Below are positions 6,315-13,894 of a DNA stretch of 23,317 bases, piece after piece. Origin of the DNA: DASVXQ01 sp046727955. GTDB lineage: Bacteria > Actinomycetota > CALGFH01. Each line of letters begins with the position of its first letter. The stretch's first letter is position 1. Under the pieces are notes generated by a model. It saw only the letters and a list, made by a program, of their open reading frames with translations. It was not told the origin of the DNA and searched no databases. Location of the stretch: contig JBKPDO010000411.1 in NCBI GenBank assembly GCA_046727955.1, positions 1 to 23,317 of the forward strand, written 5' to 3'. The position numbers and the translations under genes are program-made.

Positions 6315-7167
6315 GCGCCCGCGCGAAGTCCACGACCAGCCGGGCGAGCAGCTCGGGCTGGTCCTCGGGCACGAGGGTGTAGGAGTCCGGAATGGTCACC
6401 AGGGCCACCTGGGGGAGCAAGCCGGCCAGCCGATGGGCCAGCTCGAGGGGGAACAGCCGGTCCTCGGCTGCCCAGGCCAACAGGACGGGCTTGGTGAACT
6501 GCGGCAGCGAGCGCGCGGCGGCCAGGGTGTGGCGGTGGTGCACGCCACGCAGGAACCTGCGCAGGTCGTGGCGCACCGCCGCATCGCGTCGGCTGGGAAG
6601 CAGGTAAGACTCCACGATCTCGGGCGGGATGGGCCGCTTGGCGACCCAGCCGAAGGTGAACGGCAGCCGCTGCAGGGCCCGTACCCGCAGCAGTTGCGCC
6701 AGCAGCCACATCGACCCTGGGATGCGGGCCAGCCAGGGGAGCGGCGCGAAGACCGGTGCGAAGAACCGCTCCAGGCTGTCGGAGGGGGTGAGTACCACGC
6801 CGCCGACCCGCTCGGGATGCTGGGTCATCAGCAGCTGGGTGATGGCGCCGCCGGTGTCGTTGGCGACCACGGTGACGTCGGCAAGGTCGAGCCGCTCCAG
6901 GAAGGCGGCGACCAGGGCGGCAACGCCCGGCGGGCTGAGATCGGCGTCGGGGACGGCCAGCTGGTGGGCACCCAGCGGCCAGTCCGGCGCGATGCAGCGG
7001 TAGCCCGCCTCGGCCACCGGCGGGACCACCGCGCGCCAGAGGTCGGCGTTGACCAGCAGGCCGTGCACGAACAGGATCGGCGGGCCCTGGCCGCGCTGGT
7101 GGTAGCGGATGTGGCCCGCCGGCAGGGTCACCTCGTGGACGGTCCCAAGCGTCTCGCTGCGTGCCAT
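6301..7167 (-). CDS. Alpha/beta hydrolase with Asp nucleophile position and no visible catalytic His
   Basis: The protein has 288 residues. ATG 7167 is chosen because GGGAGG lies six bases upstream; further in-frame starts upstream lie in the promoter. The fold markers are FVHG (33-36, oxyanion side), the nucleophile elbow VVANDTGGA (100-108) with Asp104 in place of Ser, as in haloalkane dehalogenase and epoxide hydrolase relatives, and AAEDRLFP with Asp236 as the likely acid. The usual catalytic His would fall near residue 263, but the segment reads IPDSYTLVPEDQP and has none. It may be an altered or inactive hydrolase, or part of a subfamily with a different charge relay. Substrate unknown. 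Regulated with the overlapping TetR gene. Confidence 0.88.
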   Translation of the reverse strand: MARSETLGTVHEVTLPAGHIRYHQRGQGPPILFVHGLLVNADLWRAVVPPVAEAGYRCIAPDWPLGAHQLAVPDADLSPPGVAALVAAFLERLDLADVTVVANDTGGAITQLLMTQHPERVGGVVLTPSDSLERFFAPVFAPLPWLARIPGSMWLLAQLLRVRALQRLPFTFGWVAKRPIPPEIVESYLLPSRRDAAVRHDLRRFLRGVHHRHTLAAARSLPQFTKPVLLAWAAEDRLFPLELAHRLAGLLPQVALVTIPDSYTLVPEDQPELLARLVVDFARAHATA

Positions 7168-7206
7168 CGGGCACCTCCCAGATCCTAGGGTGTTGCCAAG
7201 ACAGAA

Positions 7207-7230
7207 ACATACATGATGTATGTATGTCAA
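7207..7230 (-). promoter_or_regulatory. Promoter with TetR-type operator ACATACAT-G-ATGTATGT
   Basis: On the minus strand a consensus -35 box TTGACA lies at 7230-7225. Immediately downstream, in the spacer, is the perfect palindrome ACATACAT-G-ATGTATGT (7207-7223). A -10 box at about 7202-7207 is weak. The start codon of the hydrolase is at 7167, about 40 bases downstream. A repressor bound here would block RNA polymerase. The obvious repressor is the TetR protein encoded in the same operon. Confidence 0.7.
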
Positions 7231-7339
7231 GACCCCACACCAGGCGGCTATTACCACCTGCTCGCCCAAGCGCTTGACACCGCTCCCGCCTGAGCTGCTG
7301 GTCTCTACCTCGTTTCGGGTCTCCGATAGAAGAAGATCG

Positions 7340-8110
7340 TCAGGGTGGACGAGGAGGCTCCGGACGGTCGCCCCTGGCAAAGCGTTGCAGCGCCGCGGCC
7401 ATCTCCGGGTCCTCGAGCATGGGCGCTCCCAGCTGCCGTTCCAGCAGCAGGCCCTCCTCCAGCGGCAGACCGACAGAGGCCAGCGTTGCCATGCGGTCCG
7501 AACGCAGGCTTGCCTGCGGATACTCGGCGATGCGAGCGGCCAGCTCGAGTGCCCGGGGCAGGGCCTGCCCCTCGGGAACGACCTCCTGAACGAACCCGAG
7601 CGCCAGTGCCCGGCGGGCGTCGACGCGGACGCCCGACTCGATCAGGTACAGGGCGTTCCCGAGCCCGACGATCCTGGTGAGCTGCTGGGTCCCGCCGTCG
7701 ATCAGCGGCACGCCCCAGCGGCGGTTCAACACACCGAACTCCGCGTTCTCCGCGGCGATGCGGAAGTCGCACCAGGCCGCCAGCTCCATCCCGCCCGCAA
7801 AACAGTAGCCGTTCACCGCGGCGATGGTCGGCTTGCCTGGGTCCAAGCGCGCGAACCCCAGCGGGCCAGCCTCCTCGAAGGATTCGTGGGCCCAGAGCGC
7901 CTGCATATGCTTCAGGTCGGCCCCGGACGAGAACGACAACGGCCCAGCCCCGGTCACCACCAGCACCCGAGCGTCCGGGTCGTCCGCGAACGCTACGATG
8001 GCGCCAGCGATGGCCACCGCGGTCTCCGCGTCGATGCAGTTGTGGACTTCCGGACGGTTGATGGTGAGCACCGTCAGCCGAGCTCGCCGCTGGACCAGCA
8101 GCCGCGGCAT
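7340..8110 (-). CDS. Crotonase-superfamily protein (enoyl-CoA hydratase-like)
   Basis: The protein has 256 residues. ATG 8110 has GAGGAGG six bases upstream. Crotonase features are present: the CoA-binding oxyanion segment SFSSGADLK (59-67) and NGYCFAGGMELA (100-111). The Glu of GGMELA (Glu109) corresponds to one catalytic glutamate of mammalian enoyl-CoA hydratase. The second (in the usual FGxPE segment) is replaced: EFGVLNRRWGVP has Asn129 there. It may therefore catalyse a different crotonase reaction (isomerase, dehalogenase, hydrolase or decarboxylase-like) rather than straightforward hydration. It lies 34 bases downstream of a GNAT gene, with which it forms a two-gene unit. TAATAA-type terminators are not visible after it. 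Confidence 0.88.
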   Translation of the reverse strand: MPRLLVQRRARLTVLTINRPEVHNCIDAETAVAIAGAIVAFADDPDARVLVVTGAGPLSFSSGADLKHMQALWAHESFEEAGPLGFARLDPGKPTIAAVNGYCFAGGMELAAWCDFRIAAENAEFGVLNRRWGVPLIDGGTQQLTRIVGLGNALYLIESGVRVDARRALALGFVQEVVPEGQALPRALELAARIAEYPQASLRSDRMATLASVGLPLEEGLLLERQLGAPMLEDPEMAAALQRFARGDRPEPPRPP

Positions 8111-8144
8111 TGGCCACCTCCTCACAGTGGGCTCCACCACAGGG

Positions 8145-8603
8145 TCAGGCAGGAGCGACCGGCAGCTCGTAGTCGAGCCAGCGATCCTCGCGAGTCGCCC
8201 CAAGCCGCTCATAGACGGCCTGCGCGCGAGTGTTGTCACTGGCCGTCTGCCAGACGAGCCGGGTCGCGCCGTGCTCGCGGCAGCGCTCCAGGCAGGCGGC
8301 GACGAGCCCCTCGGCCACCCCAGTGCCGCGCGCCTCCGCGGCCACGAACAGGTCGTTCATCACGCCGACGCGGGTGGCGACCAGCGTCTGCCAGGTCCAG
8401 TACAGGGTGGCGAAGCCGACGGCCCGACCGGCGTCGTCGCGGGCGAGCAGTTGCAGCCCCTCCCGCGCCGGGTCGGCGACCAGCGCCCGCGACAGCTCCA
8501 GCAGGGCACGGTCGCTCGGCGCGACCTGGTAGAAGTCGCAGTAGGCGCGCACCAGCGGCAGCAGTTCTGGCAGGTCGGCGGGACCGACCACGGTAATCCG
8601 CAC
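8145..8603 (-). CDS. GNAT-family N-acetyltransferase
   Basis: The protein has 152 residues when started at GTG 8603. The ribosome-binding site GAGGAGGGG lies about nine bases upstream; that motif is itself part of a longer in-frame reading (GTG at 8621), which decides for the shorter start. GNAT motif A is MNDLFVAAEARGTGVAEGLV (82-101), with the acetyl-CoA-binding R92-G-T-G95-V-A97 pattern. Motif B has WQTASDNTRAQAVYERLGA (118-136). Substrate unknown: small amine, aminoglycoside and protein acetyltransferases all fit. It precedes the crotonase gene on the same strand. Confidence 0.9.
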   Translation of the reverse strand: MRITVVGPADLPELLPLVRAYCDFYQVAPSDRALLELSRALVADPAREGLQLLARDDAGRAVGFATLYWTWQTLVATRVGVMNDLFVAAEARGTGVAEGLVAACLERCREHGATRLVWQTASDNTRAQAVYERLGATREDRWLDYELPVAPA

Positions 8604-8626
8604 GGGAACTCCCCTCCTCACGCCTC

Positions 8627-8679
8627 CGGCCTGACCAGGTGGCGGTGATCGCTCGGCATGAGCCTAGCCGGTCAGGCCG
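8627..8679. repeat. 10-bp perfect inverted repeat upstream of GNAT gene
   Basis: CGGCCTGACC (8627-8636) is the exact reverse complement of GGTCAGGCCG (8670-8679), separated by 33 bases. It lies between the GNAT start and the methyltransferase fragment. Either a control element for the GNAT-crotonase unit or a trace of the rearrangement that left the fragment. Confidence 0.45.
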
Positions 8680-8838
8680 ATGCCATGGCCGGTGTGGACG
8701 AACTCGCAGGCGACCGGTGGCTGGGTGCGACACCCCCTACCCTCCTGGGCCTGGGCGCCGCTGCGGGTGGCAGGGTGGCCCTGCTCGCCGCGGGCGCGGC
8801 CGTGCTGGTAAAGGCGTTCGTGCGCTTCGTCGACCTGT
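8680..8838 (+). pseudogene. Frameshifted fragment of a second ICMT-family gene
   Basis: The plus strand reads VRHPLPSWAWAPLRVAG in one frame (8725-8775) and VALLAAGAAVLVKAFVRFV in another (8775-8831). Joined, they match VRHPQPPWAWAPLRVAG and VALLVAGVIVLVPAFVRFV of the intact methyltransferase at 5138-5662 (its residues 34-69). The shift is explained by one missing G in the run at 8773-8775. Everything after the FVRFV motif, including the SAM-binding signature, is absent, replaced by a truncated SnoaL-like gene on the other strand. No intact start or ribosome-binding site is seen. Confidence 0.8.
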
Positions 8839-8844
8839 CTTGCG

Positions 8845-9021
8845 CTATTGCGATGGCAGGAGGCCGACCTGTTTGCCGCGAGCGACCACGCCAAAGGTAA
8901 CGTCCTCGAAAACACAGTCGTCGGCAAAAAGGGCAAGAACCCTTTCAGGATCGCTGGAGCCGTTGGACGACCAGGCTATCGCCCAATCATCGAGCACCCG
9001 CTCTAAACCAGAGGTCGCCAT
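8845..9021 (-). pseudogene. Truncated SnoaL-like (NTF2-fold) protein gene
   Basis: The 5' end looks normal: ATG 9021 with GAGGAG upstream, and the start of a SnoaL-like domain, LERVLDDWAIAWSS, then DPERVLALFADDCVFEDVTF and GVVARGK. The frame then gives QVGLLPSQ and a stop, leaving about 58 residues, whereas SnoaL-like domains are usually 110-150. The break lies seven bases from the end of the methyltransferase fragment, so a single rearrangement probably truncated both. A three-residue insertion (GSS) is also likely relative to relatives. A product would lack most of the fold. Confidence 0.75.
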
Positions 9022-9098
9022 GACACTCTCCTCATTGACGCCTTCCAAGTATTCACTGAAAGCTTCCATTTACTCATAACCAGATCGGGGACCCGCAC

Positions 9099-9146
9099 GC
9101 CGGTCCTCGAGCCGGTCCTCGAGCCGGTCCTCGAGCCGGTCCTCGA
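9099..9146. repeat. Four perfect tandem copies of a 12-bp unit
   Basis: GCCGGTCCTCGA is repeated four times without change, each junction containing the palindrome CTCGAG. The array starts immediately beyond the stop codon of the DNA glycosylase gene. It may be a slippage-prone minisatellite. There are no spacers, so it is not a CRISPR array. Confidence 0.9.
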
Positions 9147-9150
9147 GGGC

Positions 9151-10119
9151 TCAGGGCCTGTCGGGATCGCTCAGCGCCGCGGATCGCAGCCGGAAGGTGA
9201 CGCCAAGGTTCTTGGCCCAGGCGTCGGTGTCGGTCGTGAGGTAGAGCCCCACGTAGCCTTGGTATGGGCCCCACCTGGTCTGGGCGAACTCTCGGAGCTG
9301 CTGGTCGGGGACGCGGGCGCCGCCGAAGTAGAGCTGACGGAGCACCTCTCGGATGAAGACGTCCATGAACAGGGCGTCCGGGCGGCGCGCGGCCAGGATG
9401 AGGGCCAGATCGGCGGTGTAGGGGCCCACGCCGGGAAGCCGCATCAACTCGCGCCGGGCTTCGTCGCCCGGACGCTGCCTGAGCGCCTCCAAGTCGAGGC
9501 CCCCGGCGACGGCCTCGGCCACCCCTTTGACGTAGCGATCCCGGTAGCCGACCTTGGCCGCCCGGATCGCCTCCAGCGGGGCAGCGGCGAGTTGCTCGGG
9601 GGTCGGCGAGGCGTGGTAGACGCGCCCGCCGGCGACGAAGGGGTCGCCGAACGCGGCAGCCAGGTTGGCCCGCATCGCGTACACGCGCCGGAAGGCGGTG
9701 TTCTGGAATAGGATGACGTCGATCAGGCCGTCGAACATCGAGTAGGCGCGCTTTCCCTTCGCGCCGAAGTTGTAGTCGATGCTGGCGGACAGCACAGGAT
9801 CGCCCTTCGCCATGGCGTAGAAGGGCCGCAGGTCGTCGTCCAGGCTCAGGTGCCATGCCACCCGCTGGCGGACCTCGTCGACCTGCACCGGGGCCAGCGG
9901 CTCACCGGAGAAGACCGTCAGCTCGAGCCGGGGCGCGTCGACCGTCCCCCGGGATACGACGTCGACTTTCACCAGGCCTCCGGAGGACAGGCGAACGATC
10001 TCGACGAGCTTGTGGCCTTCCCGCACCTCGGGTGCGATGACGTAGTGGCGCAACTGGAAGCCGAAGTCGTGGGGAGCGGCGATCTCCGTCCCGCCGGTGA
10101 TGACCTGTGTGCTGAACAA
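9151..10119 (-). CDS. HhH-GPD DNA glycosylase, AlkA (3-methyladenine glycosylase II)-like
   Basis: The protein has 322 residues from the TTG at 10119. The helix-hairpin-helix LMRLPGVGPYTADLAL (225-240) and the following Asp253 (DALFMDVFIREVL) are the DNA-binding and catalytic elements of the HhH-GPD superfamily. There is no Lys in the HhH (GVGPYTAD), so it is probably a monofunctional glycosylase such as AlkA, not OGG or Nth; no iron-sulphur Cys cluster is seen. The N-terminal 100 residues match an AlkA-type beta domain. It excises alkylated bases for base-excision repair. The start is uncertain: a TTG without a ribosome-binding site, directly after an in-frame TGA (10126-10128) that ends a well-initiated 25-codon ORF in the same frame. 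Confidence 0.87.
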   Translation of the reverse strand: MFSTQVITGGTEIAAPHDFGFQLRHYVIAPEVREGHKLVEIVRLSSGGLVKVDVVSRGTVDAPRLELTVFSGEPLAPVQVDEVRQRVAWHLSLDDDLRPFYAMAKGDPVLSASIDYNFGAKGKRAYSMFDGLIDVILFQNTAFRRVYAMRANLAAAFGDPFVAGGRVYHASPTPEQLAAAPLEAIRAAKVGYRDRYVKGVAEAVAGGLDLEALRQRPGDEARRELMRLPGVGPYTADLALILAARRPDALFMDVFIREVLRQLYFGGARVPDQQLREFAQTRWGPYQGYVGLYLTTDTDAWAKNLGVTFRLRSAALSDPDRP

Positions 10120-10125
10120 CCGAGG

Positions 10126-10203
10126 TCAACCAGCGCTGCGTGCAGGAGCAGGCGAGTCCGGCGTCACCGCTGACGTAGTCATGGTGATCTCTACACTGCT
10201 CAT
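10126..10203 (-). CDS. 25-residue ORF in frame with, and just upstream of, the DNA glycosylase
   Basis: The ATG at 10203 has an excellent GGGAGG ribosome-binding site (six-base spacing). The peptide starts MSSVEITMTTSAVTPDSPA, rich in Thr/Ser/Pro/Ala. It ends at TGA 10126-10128, and the same frame continues two codons later into the glycosylase TTG. Possible readings: a nonsense mutation in a longer glycosylase, a leader peptide that feeds ribosomes into the glycosylase, or the 5' remnant of a different gene (the start resembles a transporter leader) whose operator is still present. Nothing decides between them. Confidence 0.45.
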   Translation of the reverse strand: MSSVEITMTTSAVTPDSPAPARSAG

Positions 10204-10214
10204 CGCGCTCCTCC

Positions 10215-10230
10215 CTAAACAATGGTTTGG
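10215..10230. promoter_or_regulatory. Operator-like dyad CTAAAC-AATG-GTTTGG
   Basis: AAAC and GTTT form a perfect inner palindrome, with near-symmetric flanks (CT/GG). It lies directly before the ribosome-binding site of the 25-codon ORF, in the 102-base space shared with the divergent GH65 fusion gene. The spacing and AAAC-N4-GTTT layout resemble TetR-type operators. No TetR gene is adjacent, the only one in the window being about 4 kb away. Confidence 0.4.
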
Positions 10231-10305
10231 TTAAGGAGAACAGCTGGGGAGTATTCATCGTAGGATCGGCAGCAACCACCGCCAGCCGAAGGATTGGTGT
10301 CTGTC

Positions 10306-13300
10306 ATGGCGTATCAAGGTGGGATCTTCGACGTGGACGGAGTCCTGGTCGACTCGCCACACGGGCAGGCCTGGCGCGATGCGCTCGAGCAGCTGATGGA
10401 GGGCGACTGGTGCGACATCCGTGACCAGACCAGCTACTCGCCCGAGCGGTTCACCCCGGCGGTGTACCAGCAGGTGATGGCCGGCAGGCCGCGGATGGCC
10501 GGCGCCCGGGCCGCGCTGGAGTACTTCCAGGTGCCCGACGTCGACCGCCGGGTCGAGCAGTACGCGGCGGCCAAGCAGCAGCAGCTCCTCAGGCTGATCG
10601 AGGCGGGCCGGTTCGTGGCCTTCCCCGACGCGCTGCGGTTCATCCTGGCCGTCAAGGCGATGGGCACTCGGGTGGCGGCCGCGTCGTCGTCCAAGAACGC
10701 CAAGCTGTTCCTCGAGCGGATCCGGCTGGACACTTTTGCCGCCGAGCAGCGGCTGGACTACGACTTCATCCGCCAGGGGATGACCCTGGAGGAGCTGTTC
10801 GACGCCGACATCTCCGGCCGGGACTTCCCACGCGGCAAGCCGGACCCGATGATCTTCCTGACCGCGGCCGAGGAGCTGGGCATCCGCCCGAGCGCCTGCT
10901 TCGTGGTAGAGGACGCCAGCAGCGGAGTCCAGGCGGCCAAGGCTGGCAACATGGCCGCCCTCGGGGTGGCCCGCCTCGGCGACCAGGAGCTGCTGGCCGG
11001 GGCGGGCGCCGACCTGGTCGTGACCACCCTGGACGACGTCTCCCTGCGGGCGCTGGCCGATGGCCGCCTGCAGGAGCGGCGGGCCGCCGCGGAGCTCCGG
11101 CGGCGGCACACCGAGCGGCCGCCGAGCGTCTGGACGCTGGTCTACGACAGCTTCGATCCTGCGCGGCAGGGGTTGCGCGAGGCGCTGTGCGCGCTGGGCA
11201 ATGGCTACTTCGTGACCCGCGGGGCGCTGCCGGAGGCTCGCGCCGACGGGGTCAACTATCCCGGCACGTACGTGGCCGGCCTCTACAACCGGCTGGTCTC
11301 CGAGGTCGCCGGCCGCCAGGTCCAGAACGAGGACCTGGTCAACGTCCCCAACTGGCTGGTGCTGCAGTTCCGGGTCGCCGGCGGGGCGTGGTTCGACGTC
11401 CAGCTGGCCGACGTCCTGGAGCACCGTTTCGAGCTGGACCTGCGCCATGGGATGCTCATCCGCCACCTGGCCTTCAAGGACGTCCAGGGGCGGCGGACCA
11501 GTGTGGTGCAGCGCCGGTTCGTGAGCATGGAGGACGAGCACCTCGCCGCGCTGGAGACCACGTTCACGGCCGAGAACTGGTCGGGGACGCTGGAGGTCCG
11601 CTCAGGGCTGGACGGCAGGGTGGTCAACGCGGGGGTCAAGCGCTACCGCGACCTGAATGGTCGCCATCTGGCGGTGCTGGGCCAGGCCGAGGTGGACTCC
11701 GAGACGGTCGACCTGCAGGTCGAGACGACCCAGTCGCACGTGCGGGTCGCGCTGGCGGCCCGCACCAGGCTCCTGCGCGACGACCTGACCATCCAGGCCG
11801 ACCGGCGGCTGGTCACCGAGCCCGGGTTCGTCGCCCACCAGCTCACCCTGGAGTTGCGGGAGGGGCGCCCGGCGACCGTCGAGAAGATCGTGGCCCTGTA
11901 CACCTCCAGGGACCGGGCGGTCTCCGAGAGCCGCGCCGACGCGCGGCTTCAGGTGGCGAGCGCCGAGGACTTCGAGCCGTTGCTGGCCCACCACCAGAGC
12001 GCCTGGGACAGCCTGTGGAACCGGTTCAACATCGAGCTGGACAGCGCCAACGAGTGGACCGAGACGGTCCTGCACCTGCACATCTTCCACCTGCTGCAGA
12101 CCGTCTCGCCGCACACCCTCCACCTGGACGTGGGCGTGCCCGCGCGCGGCTGGCACGGTGAGGCCTACCGGGGCCACATCTTCTGGGACGAGCTGTTCAT
12201 CTTCCCGTTCTTCAACTTCCAGCGGCCGATCCTGGCCAGCGCGCTGTTGGACTACCGGTACGCCCGCATCGACGCCGCCAGGGCGGCCGCCCTGGCGGCC
12301 GGGCTGGACGGTGCGATGTTCCCGTGGCAGAGCGGCTCCGACGGGCAAGAGGAGACCCAGCAGCTGCACCTCAACCCGAAATCAGGGCGCTGGCTGCCCG
12401 ACCACTCCCGCCTGCAGCGCCACGTCAACATCGCCATCGCCTACAACGTCTGGCAGCACTACATGGTCACCGGGAGCACCGCGTTCCTGCGCTTCGTCGG
12501 TGCCGAGCTGCTGATCGAGATCGCACGCTTCTGGGCCAGCATCGCGACGTACAACCGGGAGCAGGACCGCTACGAGATCCGCGGCGTCATGGGCCCGGAC
12601 GAGTACCACGAGGGCTACCCCGGCTCCGACGAGCCGGGCCTGCGCAACAACACCTACACCAACGTCATGGCGGTCTGGGTGCTGCAGCGAGCGCTGGAGG
12701 CGTTGGAGGAGCTGCCGCCGCACTACCGGCAGGAGCTGGTCCAGGAGCTGACGATCCGCGACGACGAGCTGGACCACTGGCGGGACATCGCCCGCAAGAT
12801 GAAGGTCGTCTTCCACGCCGACGGCGTGCTGAGCCAGTTCGAGGGCTACGAGCGGCTCCAAGAGTTCGACTGGAAGGGCTACCAGGACAAGTACGGCAAC
12901 ATCCAGCGGCTGGACCGGGTGCTTGAGGCCGAAGGCGACAGCCCCGACCGCTACAAGGTCTCCAAGCAGGCCGACGTGCTGATGCTGCTGTTCCTGCTGT
13001 CCCGCGAGGAGCTGCGGGCACTGCTCGCCCAGCTCGGCTACCAGGTGAGCGAGGAGCAGCTGACCCGGACGGTCACCTACTACCTGGAGCGAACCTCGCA
13101 CGGGTCCACCCTGAGCGGAGTGGTCAGCGCCTGGGTGCTGGCCCGCTACCAGCCAGACCAGGCGTGGCAGTTCCTGCTGCGGGCGCTGGAGAGCGATGTC
13201 GCCGACGTCCAGGGCGGCACCACCGCCGAGGGCATCCACCTGGGAGCGATGGCCGGCACGGTCGACGTCGTGCTGCGCCGCCTGACCGGCATGCGGGCTC

Positions 13301-13527
13301 GTGGCCAGGTGCTCCGGTTCGACCCGGCCCTGCCGCCGGAGGTCAAGCAACTCCGCTTCAGCGTTCACTACCGGGGCCACCGCGTCGACGTCGCGCTCGC
13401 CGAGGACCACATACGGATCAGCTCACGCCCGGGCGCGGCCCAGCCCATCAAGGTCCTCATCCGCGACAAGCTCGTCGAGCTTCAGGCCGGCGCGCAGGCG
13501 GAATTCGAGCTGGGGTCCCATCCGTGA
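10306..13527 (+). CDS. Fusion: beta-phosphoglucomutase-like HAD domain + GH65 disaccharide phosphorylase
   Basis: The protein has 1073 residues. The ATG at 10306 is chosen; GAAGGA lies 12 bases upstream. HAD domain (1-245): IFDVDGVLVDSP (Asp9, Asp11), a Ser-rich motif II (SSS, 127-129), Lys178 in GKPDP, and VVEDASSGV (Glu202, Asp203). GH65 domain (about 275-1073): ALGNGYF, FWDELFIFPFF, MGPDEYHEGY with the catalytic acid Glu766, and HGSTLSG (His932), the phosphate-binding His-Gly-Ser of phosphorylases rather than hydrolases. A phosphorylase cleaving a glucosyl-disaccharide (trehalose, kojibiose, maltose or similar) would release beta-glucose 1-phosphate, and the fused mutase would turn it into glucose 6-phosphate. 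The exact disaccharide is not decided by the sequence. It is monocistronic, divergent from the DNA glycosylase and convergent with cbpM. Confidence 0.9.
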   Translation: MAYQGGIFDVDGVLVDSPHGQAWRDALEQLMEGDWCDIRDQTSYSPERFTPAVYQQVMAGRPRMAGARAALEYFQVPDVDRRVEQYAAAKQQQLLRLIEAGRFVAFPDALRFILAVKAMGTRVAAASSSKNAKLFLERIRLDTFAAEQRLDYDFIRQGMTLEELFDADISGRDFPRGKPDPMIFLTAAEELGIRPSACFVVEDASSGVQAAKAGNMAALGVARLGDQELLAGAGADLVVTTLDDVSLRALADGRLQERRAAAELRRRHTERPPSVWTLVYDSFDPARQGLREALCALGNGYFVTRGALPEARADGVNYPGTYVAGLYNRLVSEVAGRQVQNEDLVNVPNWLVLQFRVAGGAWFDVQLADVLEHRFELDLRHGMLIRHLAFKDVQGRRTSVVQRRFVSMEDEHLAALETTFTAENWSGTLEVRSGLDGRVVNAGVKRYRDLNGRHLAVLGQAEVDSETVDLQVETTQSHVRVALAARTRLLRDDLTIQADRRLVTEPGFVAHQLTLELREGRPATVEKIVALYTSRDRAVSESRADARLQVASAEDFEPLLAHHQSAWDSLWNRFNIELDSANEWTETVLHLHIFHLLQTVSPHTLHLDVGVPARGWHGEAYRGHIFWDELFIFPFFNFQRPILASALLDYRYARIDAARAAALAAGLDGAMFPWQSGSDGQEETQQLHLNPKSGRWLPDHSRLQRHVNIAIAYNVWQHYMVTGSTAFLRFVGAELLIEIARFWASIATYNREQDRYEIRGVMGPDEYHEGYPGSDEPGLRNNTYTNVMAVWVLQRALEALEELPPHYRQELVQELTIRDDELDHWRDIARKMKVVFHADGVLSQFEGYERLQEFDWKGYQDKYGNIQRLDRVLEAEGDSPDRYKVSKQADVLMLLFLLSREELRALLAQLGYQVSEEQLTRTVTYYLERTSHGSTLSGVVSAWVLARYQPDQAWQFLLRALESDVADVQGGTTAEGIHLGAMAGTVDVVLRRLTGMRARGQVLRFDPALPPEVKQLRFSVHYRGHRVDVALAEDHIRISSRPGAAQPIKVLIRDKLVELQAGAQAEFELGSHP

Positions 13528-13558
13528 CGTTCGAGCAGCGCTGAGCCGATCAGCAGCG

Positions 13559-13894
13559 TCAAGGCGTGAGCGGCCGATCGCGACCCCTCATGGTTCCTGG
13601 AGGCTGCGTGCGCAGGGCGTGCTCCAGGGCGTCGATGCGGTCGAGCAGGTCGAGCACCAGCCCGATCGCGGCGTAGTTGAGGCTCAGGGCGCCGCGCAGG
13701 CGCTGGATGCGGGCGACGGTGGCCAGCTCCGTGCGGCTGAACCAGAGCTCTCCTCCAGAGTCGCGAGTCGCCCGCACCAGCCCGAGCGCCACCAGGCGGC
13801 GGACGAGCTCGGGGTGCAGGCCGGCGCTGCGGGCGAACCCGTCCAGGGGAAGACGCGACGGCCGCGCGAGCGGCCGGGTGACTGGCTGGCTCAT
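13559..13894 (-). CDS. cbpM: MerR-type chaperone modulator, CbpM/HspR-like
   Basis: The protein has 111 residues: a MerR-like helix-turn-helix region (about 15-60, with DGFARSAGLHPELVRRLVAL and LWFSRTELATVARIQRL) and a C-terminal helix probably forming a coiled coil (LVLDLLDRIDALEHAL). It is the last gene of the dnaK-grpE-dnaJ operon. Its ATG overlaps the dnaJ stop by one base (TGATG), so it is translationally coupled. In proteobacteria CbpM binds and inhibits the J-domain of CbpA; in actinobacteria this slot is often HspR, which represses the operon. The absence of a HAIR site upstream of dnaK favours the CbpM reading. Confidence 0.75.
   Translation of the reverse strand: MSQPVTRPLARPSRLPLDGFARSAGLHPELVRRLVALGLVRATRDSGGELWFSRTELATVARIQRLRGALSLNYAAIGLVLDLLDRIDALEHALRTQPPGTMRGRDRPLTP

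Noticed and set aside
9099..9146. Possible CRISPR array
   Set aside because: Units are directly adjacent without spacers and only 12 bases long.
13559..13894. Calling the last operon gene hspR
   Set aside because: The position fits, but the recognition-helix region and absence of a HAIR site do not support it clearly; CbpM/HspR-like is safer.
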